From the NCBI GenBank assembly GCA_021797825.1, contig JAJZZA010000018.1, positions 1 through 54,686 of the forward strand: DNA of 54,686 nt, written 5' to 3'. Source of the DNA: Bacillota bacterium. Its GTDB lineage: Bacteria > Bacillota > Sulfobacillia > Sulfobacillales > Sulfobacillaceae. The position numbers and the translations under genes are program-made. This document shows positions 32,528-41,289 of the stretch, piece after piece. The notes beneath the pieces were generated by a model that saw only the letters and a program-made list of their open reading frames with translations, ran no database searches and was not told where the DNA came from. How positions within the stretch are numbered: the stretch's first letter is position 1; every line of letters starts with the position of its first letter.

Positions 32528-34030
32528 TTAACCTGGGACAACCCATCCTTTCGCCCGCTCGACCGCGCGCTGCCACCCCTGATAAAGCGTGGTCCGCACC
32601 TCTTCTCCCAGCGAGGGGACAAAGCTCGCCTCGGCCAGCCATACCGCGCCCAACGATGCGATTCCCGGCCAGACCCCGGTCGCCAATCCGGCCAAAAACG
32701 CCGCGCCCCGCGCCGTGGTCTCCGGGATCCGGGACCGTTGCACCGGGCAGCCCAACACATCGGCTTGAAACTGGGCCAAAAACCCATTGGTTATGGCCCC
32801 GCCATCCACCCGCAAGATCTCGACCCGGATCCCGGAGTCTTGCATCATGGCTTCCACCACATCGCGGGTTTGGTAGGCTATCGATTCCAGCGCCGCCCGT
32901 ACGACATGCGCGCGATTGCTGCCCCGGGTCAGCCCCACGATGGTGCCGCGGGCGTAACTGTCCCAGTACGGCGCCCCCAGCCCCACGAACGCCGGCACCA
33001 CATAGACGCCTCCGGTATCCGGCACCGAGTTGGCCAGGGATTCGGTCTCCGTCGCGTGGTGAATCAATTGCAGTTCGTCGCGAAGCCATTGGACCACCGC
33101 CCCGGTCACAAAAACCGACCCTTCCAGCGCATAGTTGACCGCGCCGTCCAACCCCCAGGCGATGGTGGTCAGCAAGCCATGGCGCGAGGAAACGGGCTCG
33201 GATCCCGTGTTCATCAACAGGAAACTGCCGGTGCCGTACGTGTTTTTCACGGCCCCCGGCTGCCAGCAGCCCTGTCCAAAGAGGGCGGCCTGCTGATCGC
33301 CGGCAATGCCGGCGATGGGAATCGACCGGCCTAGCCAGTGCGGATCGGTATACCCCGCCACGCCCGACGAATCGACCACCTCCGGGCACATGCTGGCCGG
33401 CACCCGCAGGATCTCCAGCAAATCGCGATCCCACTGCAAGCGGTGAATATTGTAGAGCAGGGTGCGCGAGGCATTGGAGTAATCGGTGACATGGCGTTGG
33501 CCTGCGGTCAGCTTGTGGATGATCCAACTGTCGACGGTGCCAAAGCGCAAATGGCCCGCCTCCGCCAGTCCGCGCGCGGACGGCACCTGGTCCAAAATCC
33601 ACCCCACTTTGGTGCCGGAAAAATAGGCGTCCAACTCCAGGCCGGTCTTGTCGCGGAACAGGGGGGCCAATCCCTGGGCCCGCAGGGTATCGCAGACTTC
33701 GGCCGTACGGCGGCATTGCCAGACGATGGCGGGATGGATGGCGTTACCGGTGCGTTGATCCCAGACGACGGTGGTTTCACGCTGATTGGCAATGCCGATG
33801 GCGTGGATGGCGTCCACCGCAATCCGCGCTTTACCCAAACAATCCTGCACGGCCTGCCATTGTGCTTGCCAAAGTTCTTCCGGGTCATGTTCCACCCAGC
33901 CGGGCCGCGGGTAGATCTGACGGAACCCCCTTTGCCCCATGGCCACCGGCAACCCCTGCGCATTGAACAAAATCGCCCGGCTGCTGGTAGTTCCCTGATC
34001 TAGCGCCAGGACATACGACGGTTGACTCAA
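32528..34030 (-). CDS. glpK: glycerol kinase
   Basis: A 500-aa FGGY-family kinase making glycerol 3-phosphate. Seen: YVLALDQGTTSSRAILF, FRQIYPRPGWVEHDPEELW, GIANQRETTVVWD, AGDQQAALFGQGC, GTGSFLLMNTG and RVDGGAITNGFLAQFQAD. Length is typical. It starts at TTG 34030 with a GGGGGG site. It leads the glpK-dhaKLM operon, so glycerol and dihydroxyacetone can both enter glycolysis. The His that PTS phosphorylates in some Firmicute GlpK was not identified. Confidence 0.96.
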   Translation of the reverse strand: MSQPSYVLALDQGTTSSRAILFNAQGLPVAMGQRGFRQIYPRPGWVEHDPEELWQAQWQAVQDCLGKARIAVDAIHAIGIANQRETTVVWDQRTGNAIHPAIVWQCRRTAEVCDTLRAQGLAPLFRDKTGLELDAYFSGTKVGWILDQVPSARGLAEAGHLRFGTVDSWIIHKLTAGQRHVTDYSNASRTLLYNIHRLQWDRDLLEILRVPASMCPEVVDSSGVAGYTDPHWLGRSIPIAGIAGDQQAALFGQGCWQPGAVKNTYGTGSFLLMNTGSEPVSSRHGLLTTIAWGLDGAVNYALEGSVFVTGAVVQWLRDELQLIHHATETESLANSVPDTGGVYVVPAFVGLGAPYWDSYARGTIVGLTRGSNRAHVVRAALESIAYQTRDVVEAMMQDSGIRVEILRVDGGAITNGFLAQFQADVLGCPVQRSRIPETTARGAAFLAGLATGVWPGIASLGAVWLAEASFVPSLGEEVRTTLYQGWQRAVERAKGWVVPG

Positions 34031-34166
34031 GCCGGATCCCCCCTTCCCGGCCGCGCTGCAGTGAAAGCGCCGGGCGCTTGGCCGGCAGCGGCCGCTATGG
34101 TTCTCCCTCGTCGCCGGGTGGCGAACCCGTCAGGCGGTCACCCGAACCCCCCGCTTTCGATTGGCC

Positions 34167-34250
34167 CCGGATAACGGCGCCGTCCGCCAGCAGCCTGGCC
34201 CGCTGGGTGATCGGCCGCCAACCACCGCCCTGCCGGATAACGGCGCCGTC
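34167..34250. repeat. 18-bp direct repeat pair upstream of glpK
   Basis: CCGGATAACGGCGCCGTC occurs identically at 34167-34184 and 34233-34250, 66 nt apart, in the gap between the NAD(P)-binding protein gene and glpK. The core GGCGCC is palindromic. It could be a regulator site or a local duplication. Confidence 0.6.
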
Positions 34251-34292
34251 GACGGGTCGCGCCCGCCGTCCAAAACCGACCCGGCCCCACCG

Positions 34293-35069
34293 CTAAACGG
34301 AGTTGACGCCTGCTCCGATACCCGCCGCGACGCCTTCAATCCGGGGAAGCCGCATGGCCAAGCGCTCGGCATGTTGCAGGAGGCGGGCCAGTCGCCGCTT
34401 GGCCGAGCGGCCGCCGCAAACATGCCGCGGATCTGCGTTCAGCGCCTCCGCCAAGGCCGCGGTCATGCGCACCTGGTCGAAGTGGCGATCCATCAGCCGG
34501 TTTTGCACCCGCACGATCTCATCCATGAGTTCCAACGCGAATTGGCGCTGCGTCTGCCAAAGCTCTCCGGTGGTGCCCCCCACCGCGAGTCCCGCGATAT
34601 TGGTGGTCAATATATAGGTGTTTTTCACCGCCAGCTCAAAGAGCAAGATGTCGCGGTCCTCCGCCAGCCGAAACGGCAGTCCCAACGCCTCCAAAGCCCC
34701 GCCGAGCAAAGCGGCCTGCGGGCCGTACAGCACCGACGGCAGCAGCGGGCGTATCAGCTGGCCCGGCTTTTTTTCAAACCACACCACGAAAATGGTCGGC
34801 TCGGAGATCCCGCGGAATTCCCACTGCTGCGGAACCAACTCGTTTTGCAGCAAAATCACCCGATCCCGCCACGCCTCCGGAAGGGACGCCAGGGCGCCGT
34901 CCAAATCGTCTTCCCCGGTGGCGACCAACACCGCCTGGGGATTCCGGTCCGCCAGGCTGGCCGGCGGGGAGCGGCGCAACACCGGCACCACCGTCAAACC
35001 GTTTAACAGCCACCCTTCCGCCACGGTTCTGCCCAATTGGCCCATTCCCACAATCACCACGCTGCCCAT
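34293..35069 (-). CDS. NAD(P)-binding (ketopantoate reductase-like) protein
   Basis: A 258-aa protein with an N-terminal Rossmann motif, MGSVVIVGMGQLGRTVAEGW, then VVPVLRRSPP, AVLVATGEDDLDGAL and VILLQNELVPQQWE. It has a helical C-terminal half (ELAVKNTYILTTNIAGLAVG, ELMDEIVRVQNRL, ALAEALNADPRHVCGG). The layout resembles ketopantoate reductase/ApbA-type dehydrogenases, but substrate residues cannot be assigned. It lies upstream of glpK in the same direction with a 262-nt gap, so shared regulation is uncertain. Confidence 0.7.
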   Translation of the reverse strand: MGSVVIVGMGQLGRTVAEGWLLNGLTVVPVLRRSPPASLADRNPQAVLVATGEDDLDGALASLPEAWRDRVILLQNELVPQQWEFRGISEPTIFVVWFEKKPGQLIRPLLPSVLYGPQAALLGGALEALGLPFRLAEDRDILLFELAVKNTYILTTNIAGLAVGGTTGELWQTQRQFALELMDEIVRVQNRLMDRHFDQVRMTAALAEALNADPRHVCGGRSAKRRLARLLQHAERLAMRLPRIEGVAAGIGAGVNSV

Positions 35070-35479
35070 TTTGACCCCCCGCGTCCGGTTCCGACGTGTT
35101 GACGGTTGCCGCTCCCTCTCTCAATCGTAGCACAGATCGGGATGTCGATTGGGTCGGACCCTGGACTCGCCGGGGCGCCCGACGAGAATCCAGTGGTCCC
35201 GATGCCCGCGCTGTGCAGAACCCGGGATAAAGGGGTGGGGTTGTGCGTGTCCTGGGGTTTTCTGCGGTTTCGCACGCGGCCCATGGCACCCCGGACCATC
35301 ATGGCATGCGCCGACGTGACGCCCGCCATCGCTATGGCGAGCGGGATCGCCAGCCTTTTTGAGGAATTTTCTACGGAATTTTTACGGCCAGACCGGGCCC
35401 GCTGTGGCATTATGGGGAGAATCAGGCGGTTAGGGAGTGAGCGGTCGCGGCAGGACTCGAGGTTATCGGAATACTGGTT
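35070..35479. other. divergent intergenic region
   Basis: 410 nt between the NAD(P)-binding protein gene and the permease. No gene supported. An AT-richer patch around 35355-35390 may hold a rightward promoter but no clear -10/-35 pair was found. Confidence 0.4.
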
Positions 35480-37228
35480 TTGGCGATGGCGCTGTTGGTT
35501 TCCAACCGGGTGCGGGTGGATGTGGTGGGCCTGATCGTCCTGAGCCTCATTAGCCTCTTGCATTTGGTGCCCTCCACCCAATTGTTTCTAGGCTTTAGCT
35601 CGACCGCGGCGATTTTGATCGCCGGGATTTTTGCGCTGGGGGAGGGGCTCCGGCAGGCGGGAGCCACCGACATGCTGGCCGCCTGGCTTGAGCGGGTGGG
35701 CGCGCGGGGGGAACGGCCGCTGCTGTCCATGCTGCTGGTGATGCCGCCCATCCCCTCCACCTTTGTGTCCGACGTGGGCTTGATGGCCATCTTTTTGCCC
35801 GCCTTGCTGCGGTTAAAGCGCATTCTCGCGATTTCCGTCGGGCGGGTTTTGATGCCGTTGGCGGTGTCGATTGCGCTGGGCGGCCTGCTGAGCATGATTG
35901 GCTCGGCCGGCAACATCATCGGCAACAGCGCCCTCGCGCAAAAAGGCATTGCGCCGCTGGGGCTGTTCGCGATCACCCCTTTGGGTCTGGTGCTGGTTTG
36001 CGCGGGCATTTTGTACATGCGGACCATCGGCCTGCGACTCTTGCCGTCCGCAACGGATGAGCCCGAATTCGTTACCGACTATGCCGGAGTCAAAGCCTAT
36101 TTGACCGATATCCGGGTTCGCCCCGACTCGCCGTTAATCGGCCAGGCGCTGGCCGACATCGCCTATTTCCGGCAGCATCAGGTGGCGGTGGTGCGCATTG
36201 TGCGCCAAGATCGCATGGTGGCCATGCCGGGGCCGCACGACGTGCTCGCGGCGGATGACCGGCTGGTGGTGCAAGGCGACCGGGAGGCGGTGCTGGCGCT
36301 GAGCAGCACCCAAGGGCTGGAAGTGGTGGCGGAGCCGGGATCCGCCCGACTCCGGCAAGGACCGTCGCAGGTGGCGGAAGTGCTCATTCCGCAAGGATCG
36401 GTGCTGAGCAATCAGAGTCTGGCCGAAATGAATTTTCGCGGCCGCTATCACTTAACGGTGCTGGCGATATGGCGGCAAGGGCGGACCACCATGACCGCGC
36501 TGCCCAAGATGCGAATCCGCTCGGGAGACGTCATGCTGCTGCAGGGGGCGGCCCAAGACATCGGGCAGCTGCAGATGAACGATGATGTGGTAGTGCTGAC
36601 CGCGACCGAGCGCCGCCAGCGTCCCGCCAGCCATGAAGCCTATCTCGCGGTGGGGATCATGGGGGCCGCCTTGCTGGCCGCCGCGCTGAACGTGCTGGCG
36701 CTGACCGTCGCGGTCACGCTGGGCGTAACGGTCATGGTCTTGACCGGCCTGCTCACGCTGCCCCAAGCCTATCGCGCCATTGACTGGCGCATTATCGTCC
36801 TGATCGGGGGGATGACCCCGCTGAGCCTGGCGCTCGATCGGACGGGCATGACCGCGCTTTTGGCCCGCCACTTGGTCAGCAGCCTGGACGGCTACGGGCC
36901 GCTGGCGGTCCTCGCGGCCTTCTTTTGGCTCTCCGCCCTGCTCACGCAAGTCATCAGCAATGTCGCCACCGCGCTGGTCCTCTCCCCGCTGGCGATTTCG
37001 GTCGCGCAGGGCAGCCATTGGTCGCCCTACCCCCTGATCATCGCCATGGTGGTGGCGCTGTCGGCTGCGCCCATTACCCCGCTGGCCAACAAGGTCTACC
37101 TGATGGCGATGGGACCGGGCCACTACGCCTATAAGGACTTTTTCAAGCTGGGGATCCCGCTGACGGTGCTGATGTTTTGTCTTAGCCTAGTGTTAATCCC
37201 GATCTTTTTCCCGTTTGTGCCGGCGTGA
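35480..37228 (+). CDS. SLC13/DASS-type permease with central TrkA_C domains
   Basis: A 582-aa membrane protein of the ion-transporter superfamily. An N-terminal half with several membrane helices (about 1-190, with AILIAGIFALGEGLRQAGAT and PPIPSTFVSDVGLMAIFLPA) and a C-terminal half (about 385-582, with NVLALTVAVTLGVTVMVLTG and SNVATALVLSPLAISVA) surround two soluble RCK_C/TrkA_C domains (about 200-375, LTDIRVRPDSPLIGQAL and VLIPQGSVLSNQSL). The substrate (sulfate, dicarboxylate or other anion) is unknown. The start is uncertain: TTG 35480, ATG 35486 or a CTG at 35474 better placed behind GAGGT. Confidence 0.88.
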   Translation: MAMALLVSNRVRVDVVGLIVLSLISLLHLVPSTQLFLGFSSTAAILIAGIFALGEGLRQAGATDMLAAWLERVGARGERPLLSMLLVMPPIPSTFVSDVGLMAIFLPALLRLKRILAISVGRVLMPLAVSIALGGLLSMIGSAGNIIGNSALAQKGIAPLGLFAITPLGLVLVCAGILYMRTIGLRLLPSATDEPEFVTDYAGVKAYLTDIRVRPDSPLIGQALADIAYFRQHQVAVVRIVRQDRMVAMPGPHDVLAADDRLVVQGDREAVLALSSTQGLEVVAEPGSARLRQGPSQVAEVLIPQGSVLSNQSLAEMNFRGRYHLTVLAIWRQGRTTMTALPKMRIRSGDVMLLQGAAQDIGQLQMNDDVVVLTATERRQRPASHEAYLAVGIMGAALLAAALNVLALTVAVTLGVTVMVLTGLLTLPQAYRAIDWRIIVLIGGMTPLSLALDRTGMTALLARHLVSSLDGYGPLAVLAAFFWLSALLTQVISNVATALVLSPLAISVAQGSHWSPYPLIIAMVVALSAAPITPLANKVYLMAMGPGHYAYKDFFKLGIPLTVLMFCLSLVLIPIFFPFVPA

Positions 37229-37238
37229 CGATGCACCG

Positions 37239-37262
37239 GGCCCGCCCCCGGGAGACCGGGCC
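37239..37262. terminator. hairpin between convergent genes
   Basis: GGCCCG-12-CGGGCC in the 48-nt gap between the permease and the ABC ATPase gene. GC-only, no T-run; possible bidirectional terminator. Confidence 0.35.
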
Positions 37263-37276
37263 TGATCCCGCCGGGG

Positions 37277-38233
37277 TCAATAGAGTTCCTCAATCACGCG
37301 GTCCAGCGACGGCTCCTTTAGAGCCAGATCGCGGATTGTTCCGAGCGTGCGCAGTTCCTCCAGCACTTGCGCCAAAGATATCCGCTCGCGGTTGAACTCG
37401 ACCAAAAAGGTGTCGGTGCCGGTCGCTTGCATGGCCACGGTGGGCGGCGGGGTCCATCCTTCCAGCCGCGGCGGATTTTCAAACGAAACCTCGACGGCAT
37501 GGGGGACACCCACGGCCGCCTCGAGCTCCGCGCGCGCGCCGTCGAAAACTTTCCGGCCGTGGTTAATGACAAGCATGCGGCTGCATAATTGCTCGACATC
37601 GGACATGTCGTGGGTGGTGAGCAGGATGGTGACCCCATCTTCCCGGTTGATTTGACGCAGGAAATGGCGAAGGCTGGATTTGACCGCGATGTCGAGTCCG
37701 ATGGTCGGCTCGTCCAAAAAAAGCACCGGGGGGGAATGCAGCAAGGCCCCGGCCAATTCCCCCCGCATGCGCTGGCCGAGCGAAAGTTGGCGGACCGGCT
37801 GATCGAGCAGCGGCGCCAACTCCAGCAAATCGACCAGCCGCGCGCGGCGAACCCGGTAGGCGGACGCGGGAATGCGGTAGAGCGCCCGCAAGATTTCAAA
37901 AGATTCCCGCAAGGGAAGATCCCACCAGAGCTGCGAGCGCTGGCCGAAGACAATGCCGAGCGAGCGCACCAGCTCGATCCGCTCGCGTTGCGGGGACAAC
38001 CCGTTGACCGTGACGCGGCCGCCGGTCGGGTGCAAAATCCCCACCAGCATCTTGATGGTGGTGGATTTGCCGGCGCCGTTCGGCCCGAGGAATCCGACAA
38101 ATTCCCCCGGTTCAATGCGAAAGCTGAGATTTTCCACCGCAACCGTCCGCTGGGGAGGCGAAAACCAGCGCGATCGCCGCACAAACTCTTTGCTCAGGCC
38201 TTCGGCCCTGATGCCGGGGACGGGTTGGCTCAC
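37277..38233 (-). CDS. ABC-2 type transporter ATP-binding protein
   Basis: A 318-aa ATPase: Walker A FLGPNGAGKSTTIKM, Q-loop FGQRSQLWWDLP, signature RQLSLGQRMRGELAGAL (LSLGQ), Walker B VLFLDEPTIGLD and switch His in LTTHDMSD. The N-terminal insert (FVRRSRWFSPPQRTVAV) and the C-terminal about 80 residues are typical of the family paired with DUF990-type permeases. It starts at GTG 38233 after AAGGAGAGG. It closes the operon of two permeases; one unrelated enzyme gene lies between. Confidence 0.94.
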   Translation of the reverse strand: MSQPVPGIRAEGLSKEFVRRSRWFSPPQRTVAVENLSFRIEPGEFVGFLGPNGAGKSTTIKMLVGILHPTGGRVTVNGLSPQRERIELVRSLGIVFGQRSQLWWDLPLRESFEILRALYRIPASAYRVRRARLVDLLELAPLLDQPVRQLSLGQRMRGELAGALLHSPPVLFLDEPTIGLDIAVKSSLRHFLRQINREDGVTILLTTHDMSDVEQLCSRMLVINHGRKVFDGARAELEAAVGVPHAVEVSFENPPRLEGWTPPPTVAMQATGTDTFLVEFNRERISLAQVLEELRTLGTIRDLALKEPSLDRVIEELY

Positions 38234-38264
38234 GGTTTTCCTCTCCTTCGTATCGCCAGCCGGC

Positions 38265-39365
38265 TCAGCGGACGCCGCCCCGGCCGGTTATGGGCAAACG
38301 GCCGACGACGGCATCCCCCTCGACCAGGTAGACGGCATCGTGCAAGTTAATCATCGTGCAGACATGGTTGGGAATGACCCGGAGACGGTCGCCGATGGAG
38401 AGGTGAAGCCTCTCTCCGGGCCTCGCCGCGACAATCCCGTGCTCCTCCGACAACCGCTCCATCCGCAATCCGGGCCGGTCGCGAAAAAATCCGAACGACC
38501 CCCCCACCGGACCATCCAGGCTTAGGGTTTTGCTCCCCGCATCAACCACGGCGTGATTGGGGGAGGGCATGCTGACCACGGTCGTCAGGATACTCGCCGC
38601 GCAGTCTTCCCAGCGGGCGGCGCCCGCTGCCACGGTGGCCGCGTCGTTATAAATGTAGGTTCCGGGTCGGATCTCGGTGGCGGCGGTCAACTCGTCCAGA
38701 TAGGCGGCCGCCAGCGTGCCTCCCTGGCTCACCGTCAGCTCGCGAAAGCCCGCAGAGGCCAGCGCCCGGACGAAATCTCCCAGTCTTTGGTCCTCTGCCA
38801 GCACCGCCTGGCGAACCGCGGCCGGACCGCCCGCGCGCGCGATGTGCCCGCCGAAAGCGGTGATCCCCTGTACCCGCAGCGCGGTGTGCTGGCTTAGCCA
38901 GGTGGCGAAGCGGGCGGCGTCAGCCGGGTCCGCGAAGCCGCAGCGCTGAAACCCAGTGTCCACCTCAATCAAGACGTCGATGGTGTGGTCGGTCTGGCGG
39001 GCGGTTTGGTCCAAAGCCCCGGCGGCGGCTTCGGAATCGACCGCCACCACCGGGCTTAAGCCCGCGGTGAGAAGTCTTGCCAGGCGCTGGTGTTTTTGGG
39101 TGCCAATCAACGGGTAGCCTATCACCTGGCGGGTGATGCCCGCCTCCAGCAACCCGGTCGCCTCATCGAGCTTGGCCACCATGACCCGGGTGGCCCCCAG
39201 GTCGAGTTGGCGCCACGCCCAGAGCGGACTTTTGTGGGTCTTAGTGTGAGGACAGAGTGCGACACCCGCCGCGGCCGCGCGCGCGCTCATTGACCGCAGG
39301 TTGCGCTCGGCGACGGCGCGGTCGACCAGCACCGCCGGGGTATCCAGACTCTCGATCGCACGCAT
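38265..39365 (-). CDS. PLP-dependent alanine-racemase-fold enzyme (D-threonine aldolase/D-serine dehydratase type)
   Basis: A 366-aa enzyme. The N-terminal barrel has ALCPHTKTHKSPLWAW, with the PLP lysine in HxKTHK, then MVAKLDEATGLLEAG and VLIEVDTGFQRCGF. The C-terminal metal site includes PNHAVVDAGSKTLSLDGP and VIPNHVCTMINLHDAVYLV (HxC zinc motif). These features define the DSD1/D-threonine aldolase group, which cleaves D-3-hydroxy amino acids. The start is taken as ATG 39365, the second of two close ATGs (the other at 39371), because the AGGAGGGAG site touches the first. It lies in the exporter operon. Confidence 0.88.
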   Translation of the reverse strand: MRAIESLDTPAVLVDRAVAERNLRSMSARAAAAGVALCPHTKTHKSPLWAWRQLDLGATRVMVAKLDEATGLLEAGITRQVIGYPLIGTQKHQRLARLLTAGLSPVVAVDSEAAAGALDQTARQTDHTIDVLIEVDTGFQRCGFADPADAARFATWLSQHTALRVQGITAFGGHIARAGGPAAVRQAVLAEDQRLGDFVRALASAGFRELTVSQGGTLAAAYLDELTAATEIRPGTYIYNDAATVAAGAARWEDCAASILTTVVSMPSPNHAVVDAGSKTLSLDGPVGGSFGFFRDRPGLRMERLSEEHGIVAARPGERLHLSIGDRLRVIPNHVCTMINLHDAVYLVEGDAVVGRLPITGRGGVR

Positions 39366-39449
39366 GGGCATCTCCCTCCTCTTCCGGGGGGGCCGTCAGG
39401 CAAACGGCGACCCGTGACCTCATCATACTGAATAGCGCGGCCGGCGGGA

Positions 39450-40247
39450 TCAGGTGCCGGTGCTGGTGTAGCGCCGGACGCCCCATGACCAGAGCCCCAA
39501 AGCCGCCGCCAGACTGGCCGCGGCGGCGGCGACCGACCCCACGATCATCCAGCTCCCCGCCATCTTGTGCAAGATGACGGCCGCTGGCAGATAGCCGCCA
39601 AAGCCGATCGGAAGCACCGAGAAAAAGAGCCAGCGGATGGCTTGCGGGTAGATGGAAAGGGGGTACTGGGCGGCGGTCTCCGGGCCGTATAAAATGACCG
39701 GGGCCAAGTCGTCGGTGCGGGTGGTCCAAAATCCCAACGCGGCCAGCGCGGTGACCATGGCGAACCAGATGACGCTGCCGCTGACCAGGGCCAGGCCCAT
39801 CGCGAGCCACACCGCCCAGCCGTCGACGGCCATGAGATGAAGGCGCCAGCTGGCCCAGGCCAGCAGCGCCAAACCCTGCAGGATCATGGCCGCCTGTCCA
39901 ATATCGATCGAGCGGGTGATCACCGACAACAGGCTAGGGGCGGGCCGGATGAGAATGGCGTCAAATTCCCCGTGGACCAGGTACTTGTCGAAATCGTGGA
40001 GCTCGGCGGCGAAAATACGAAAGCCGCCGCCTTCGGCCGTGACCAGACCGAACAGGAAAATGATGTCCTTGGCCGACCAGCCGGCAATTGGTCCCACACG
40101 GGCTAGAATCAAGAGGACCGTGGCGAGTTCCGCCGTCAGCATGAGAACATGAAAGAGCAGGTTGAAAAAGAAATTCCATGGATATTGCCGCTCGGCCCGT
40201 ATGCTGTAGCGAACCAAAATCCGGTAAATGTTCCACCAGGCGGCCAT
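39450..40247 (-). CDS. ABC-2 permease subunit (DUF990-like), second
   Basis: A 265-aa membrane protein with six hydrophobic segments (for example FFFNLLFHVLMLTAELATVL, AMILQGLALLAWASW, WLAMGLALVSGSVIWFAMVT, VGSVAAAAASLAAALGLWSW). The motif GEFDAILIRP followed by PLSIYPQAIRWLFFSVLPIG is typical of the paired DUF990-type permeases. It follows the first permease by 4 nt, with GGGAGG before its ATG, and should form a heterodimer with it. The substrate is unknown. Confidence 0.92.
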   Translation of the reverse strand: MAAWWNIYRILVRYSIRAERQYPWNFFFNLLFHVLMLTAELATVLLILARVGPIAGWSAKDIIFLFGLVTAEGGGFRIFAAELHDFDKYLVHGEFDAILIRPAPSLLSVITRSIDIGQAAMILQGLALLAWASWRLHLMAVDGWAVWLAMGLALVSGSVIWFAMVTALAALGFWTTRTDDLAPVILYGPETAAQYPLSIYPQAIRWLFFSVLPIGFGGYLPAAVILHKMAGSWMIVGSVAAAAASLAAALGLWSWGVRRYTSTGT

Positions 40248-40251
40248 GCCG

Positions 40252-41037
40252 CTAGCCTCCCTGCACTGCCAGACGCCGCATGGCGCGACGGGTCATCCAG
40301 GCAGCCAAACTCCACAAGAGCGCCGTCCAAATTGCGGCCGACCACCATTGTAGCCCGCGAGCCAAACCCAACCAGACGGACACCGGAAAATAGAGCATCG
40401 ATTGAAATGGGAGCCAGACCAAAATATGGCGAAGAATTGCCGGCATAAGGGCCAACGGCAAGAGCTGCCCGCCGCAAAACATCGTCAAGGCAAAATAAAG
40501 GCGTCGCGCCCAGCGGGTTTCCGTCGTCCAAAAGGCACTGAGCCCGATCAGATACTGGATCAGGATCCCGGTCAACACCCCCAGCAACAGCGCGACGAAA
40601 AACGCCGGCAGGCGCCCGGCTCCGGCTACCCTCTGCAGCGGGAAGACGCCCAGCAGGGTAAAGACCAGAGCCATGGGCAAACTGCGGAAAACCAGGTTGT
40701 AAAGCACTTCGCCGCTGGCCGAAGCCGCCGTGCGGGGCAAAAAACCAGCTGGGCGGATGAGTTCGACGGCAATTTGCCCGCTGCGGATCAAAGCTGACAG
40801 GCCCAGATCGCGCGGAAGAAAAGTGGTGAGCCATAACACGGTTTGGCCCAGTGCGATATAGCCCGCCAGGGTGGCGGCGCTATAGGACCCGACCGCGTGA
40901 CCGCGCGTGGCGGCCCGCCACAACGCGATGTAAACTAATCCGAAGAGCAGGCTGCCCACGTTAGTGGCCAGATGCGCGGCCAGGTAGGCGGTGTTTTTCC
41001 GAAACGCGCTGCGCGCCAGTACCCAATATAGCTCCAT
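40252..41037 (-). CDS. ABC-2 permease subunit (DUF990-like), first
   Basis: A 261-aa membrane protein starting MELYWVLARSAFRKNTAYLA with six hydrophobic segments and the family phrase LIRSGQIAVELIRPAGFLP. AAGGAG lies at the right distance from the ATG at 41037; the open upstream extension (to 41277) has no support. First gene of a four-gene leftward operon: permease, permease, PLP enzyme, ATPase. Confidence 0.92.
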   Translation of the reverse strand: MELYWVLARSAFRKNTAYLAAHLATNVGSLLFGLVYIALWRAATRGHAVGSYSAATLAGYIALGQTVLWLTTFLPRDLGLSALIRSGQIAVELIRPAGFLPRTAASASGEVLYNLVFRSLPMALVFTLLGVFPLQRVAGAGRLPAFFVALLLGVLTGILIQYLIGLSAFWTTETRWARRLYFALTMFCGGQLLPLALMPAILRHILVWLPFQSMLYFPVSVWLGLARGLQWWSAAIWTALLWSLAAWMTRRAMRRLAVQGG

Positions 41038-41289
41038 CGCAACTCCTTGACGGGAAAGGGTGGAAAGGCGGTGGAAGGAAAACGTGACAAATGGTAACAT
41101 GCATTTTCCCGGAGGGCAAGGGGAGACCGACGCGTTGCTCGGTCTTCGGTAGCAAGGCCGGCGAGTCCGGTTCGGGTGCCACTCTCCCGATCGCACGCAG
41201 AACGGGCGCATCGCCTGACACCATGCGCTAATTTGCTTCGGGACGATGTGACCAACCCGACAGCTGACCTCGACCATCCAAGAAACCCT

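Noticed and set aside
32508-33716. Upstream half of the 739-codon frame containing dhaK, which would suggest a large fusion protein
   Set aside because: That part is a shifted frame of glpK; dhaK has its own ATG and ribosome site at 32507.
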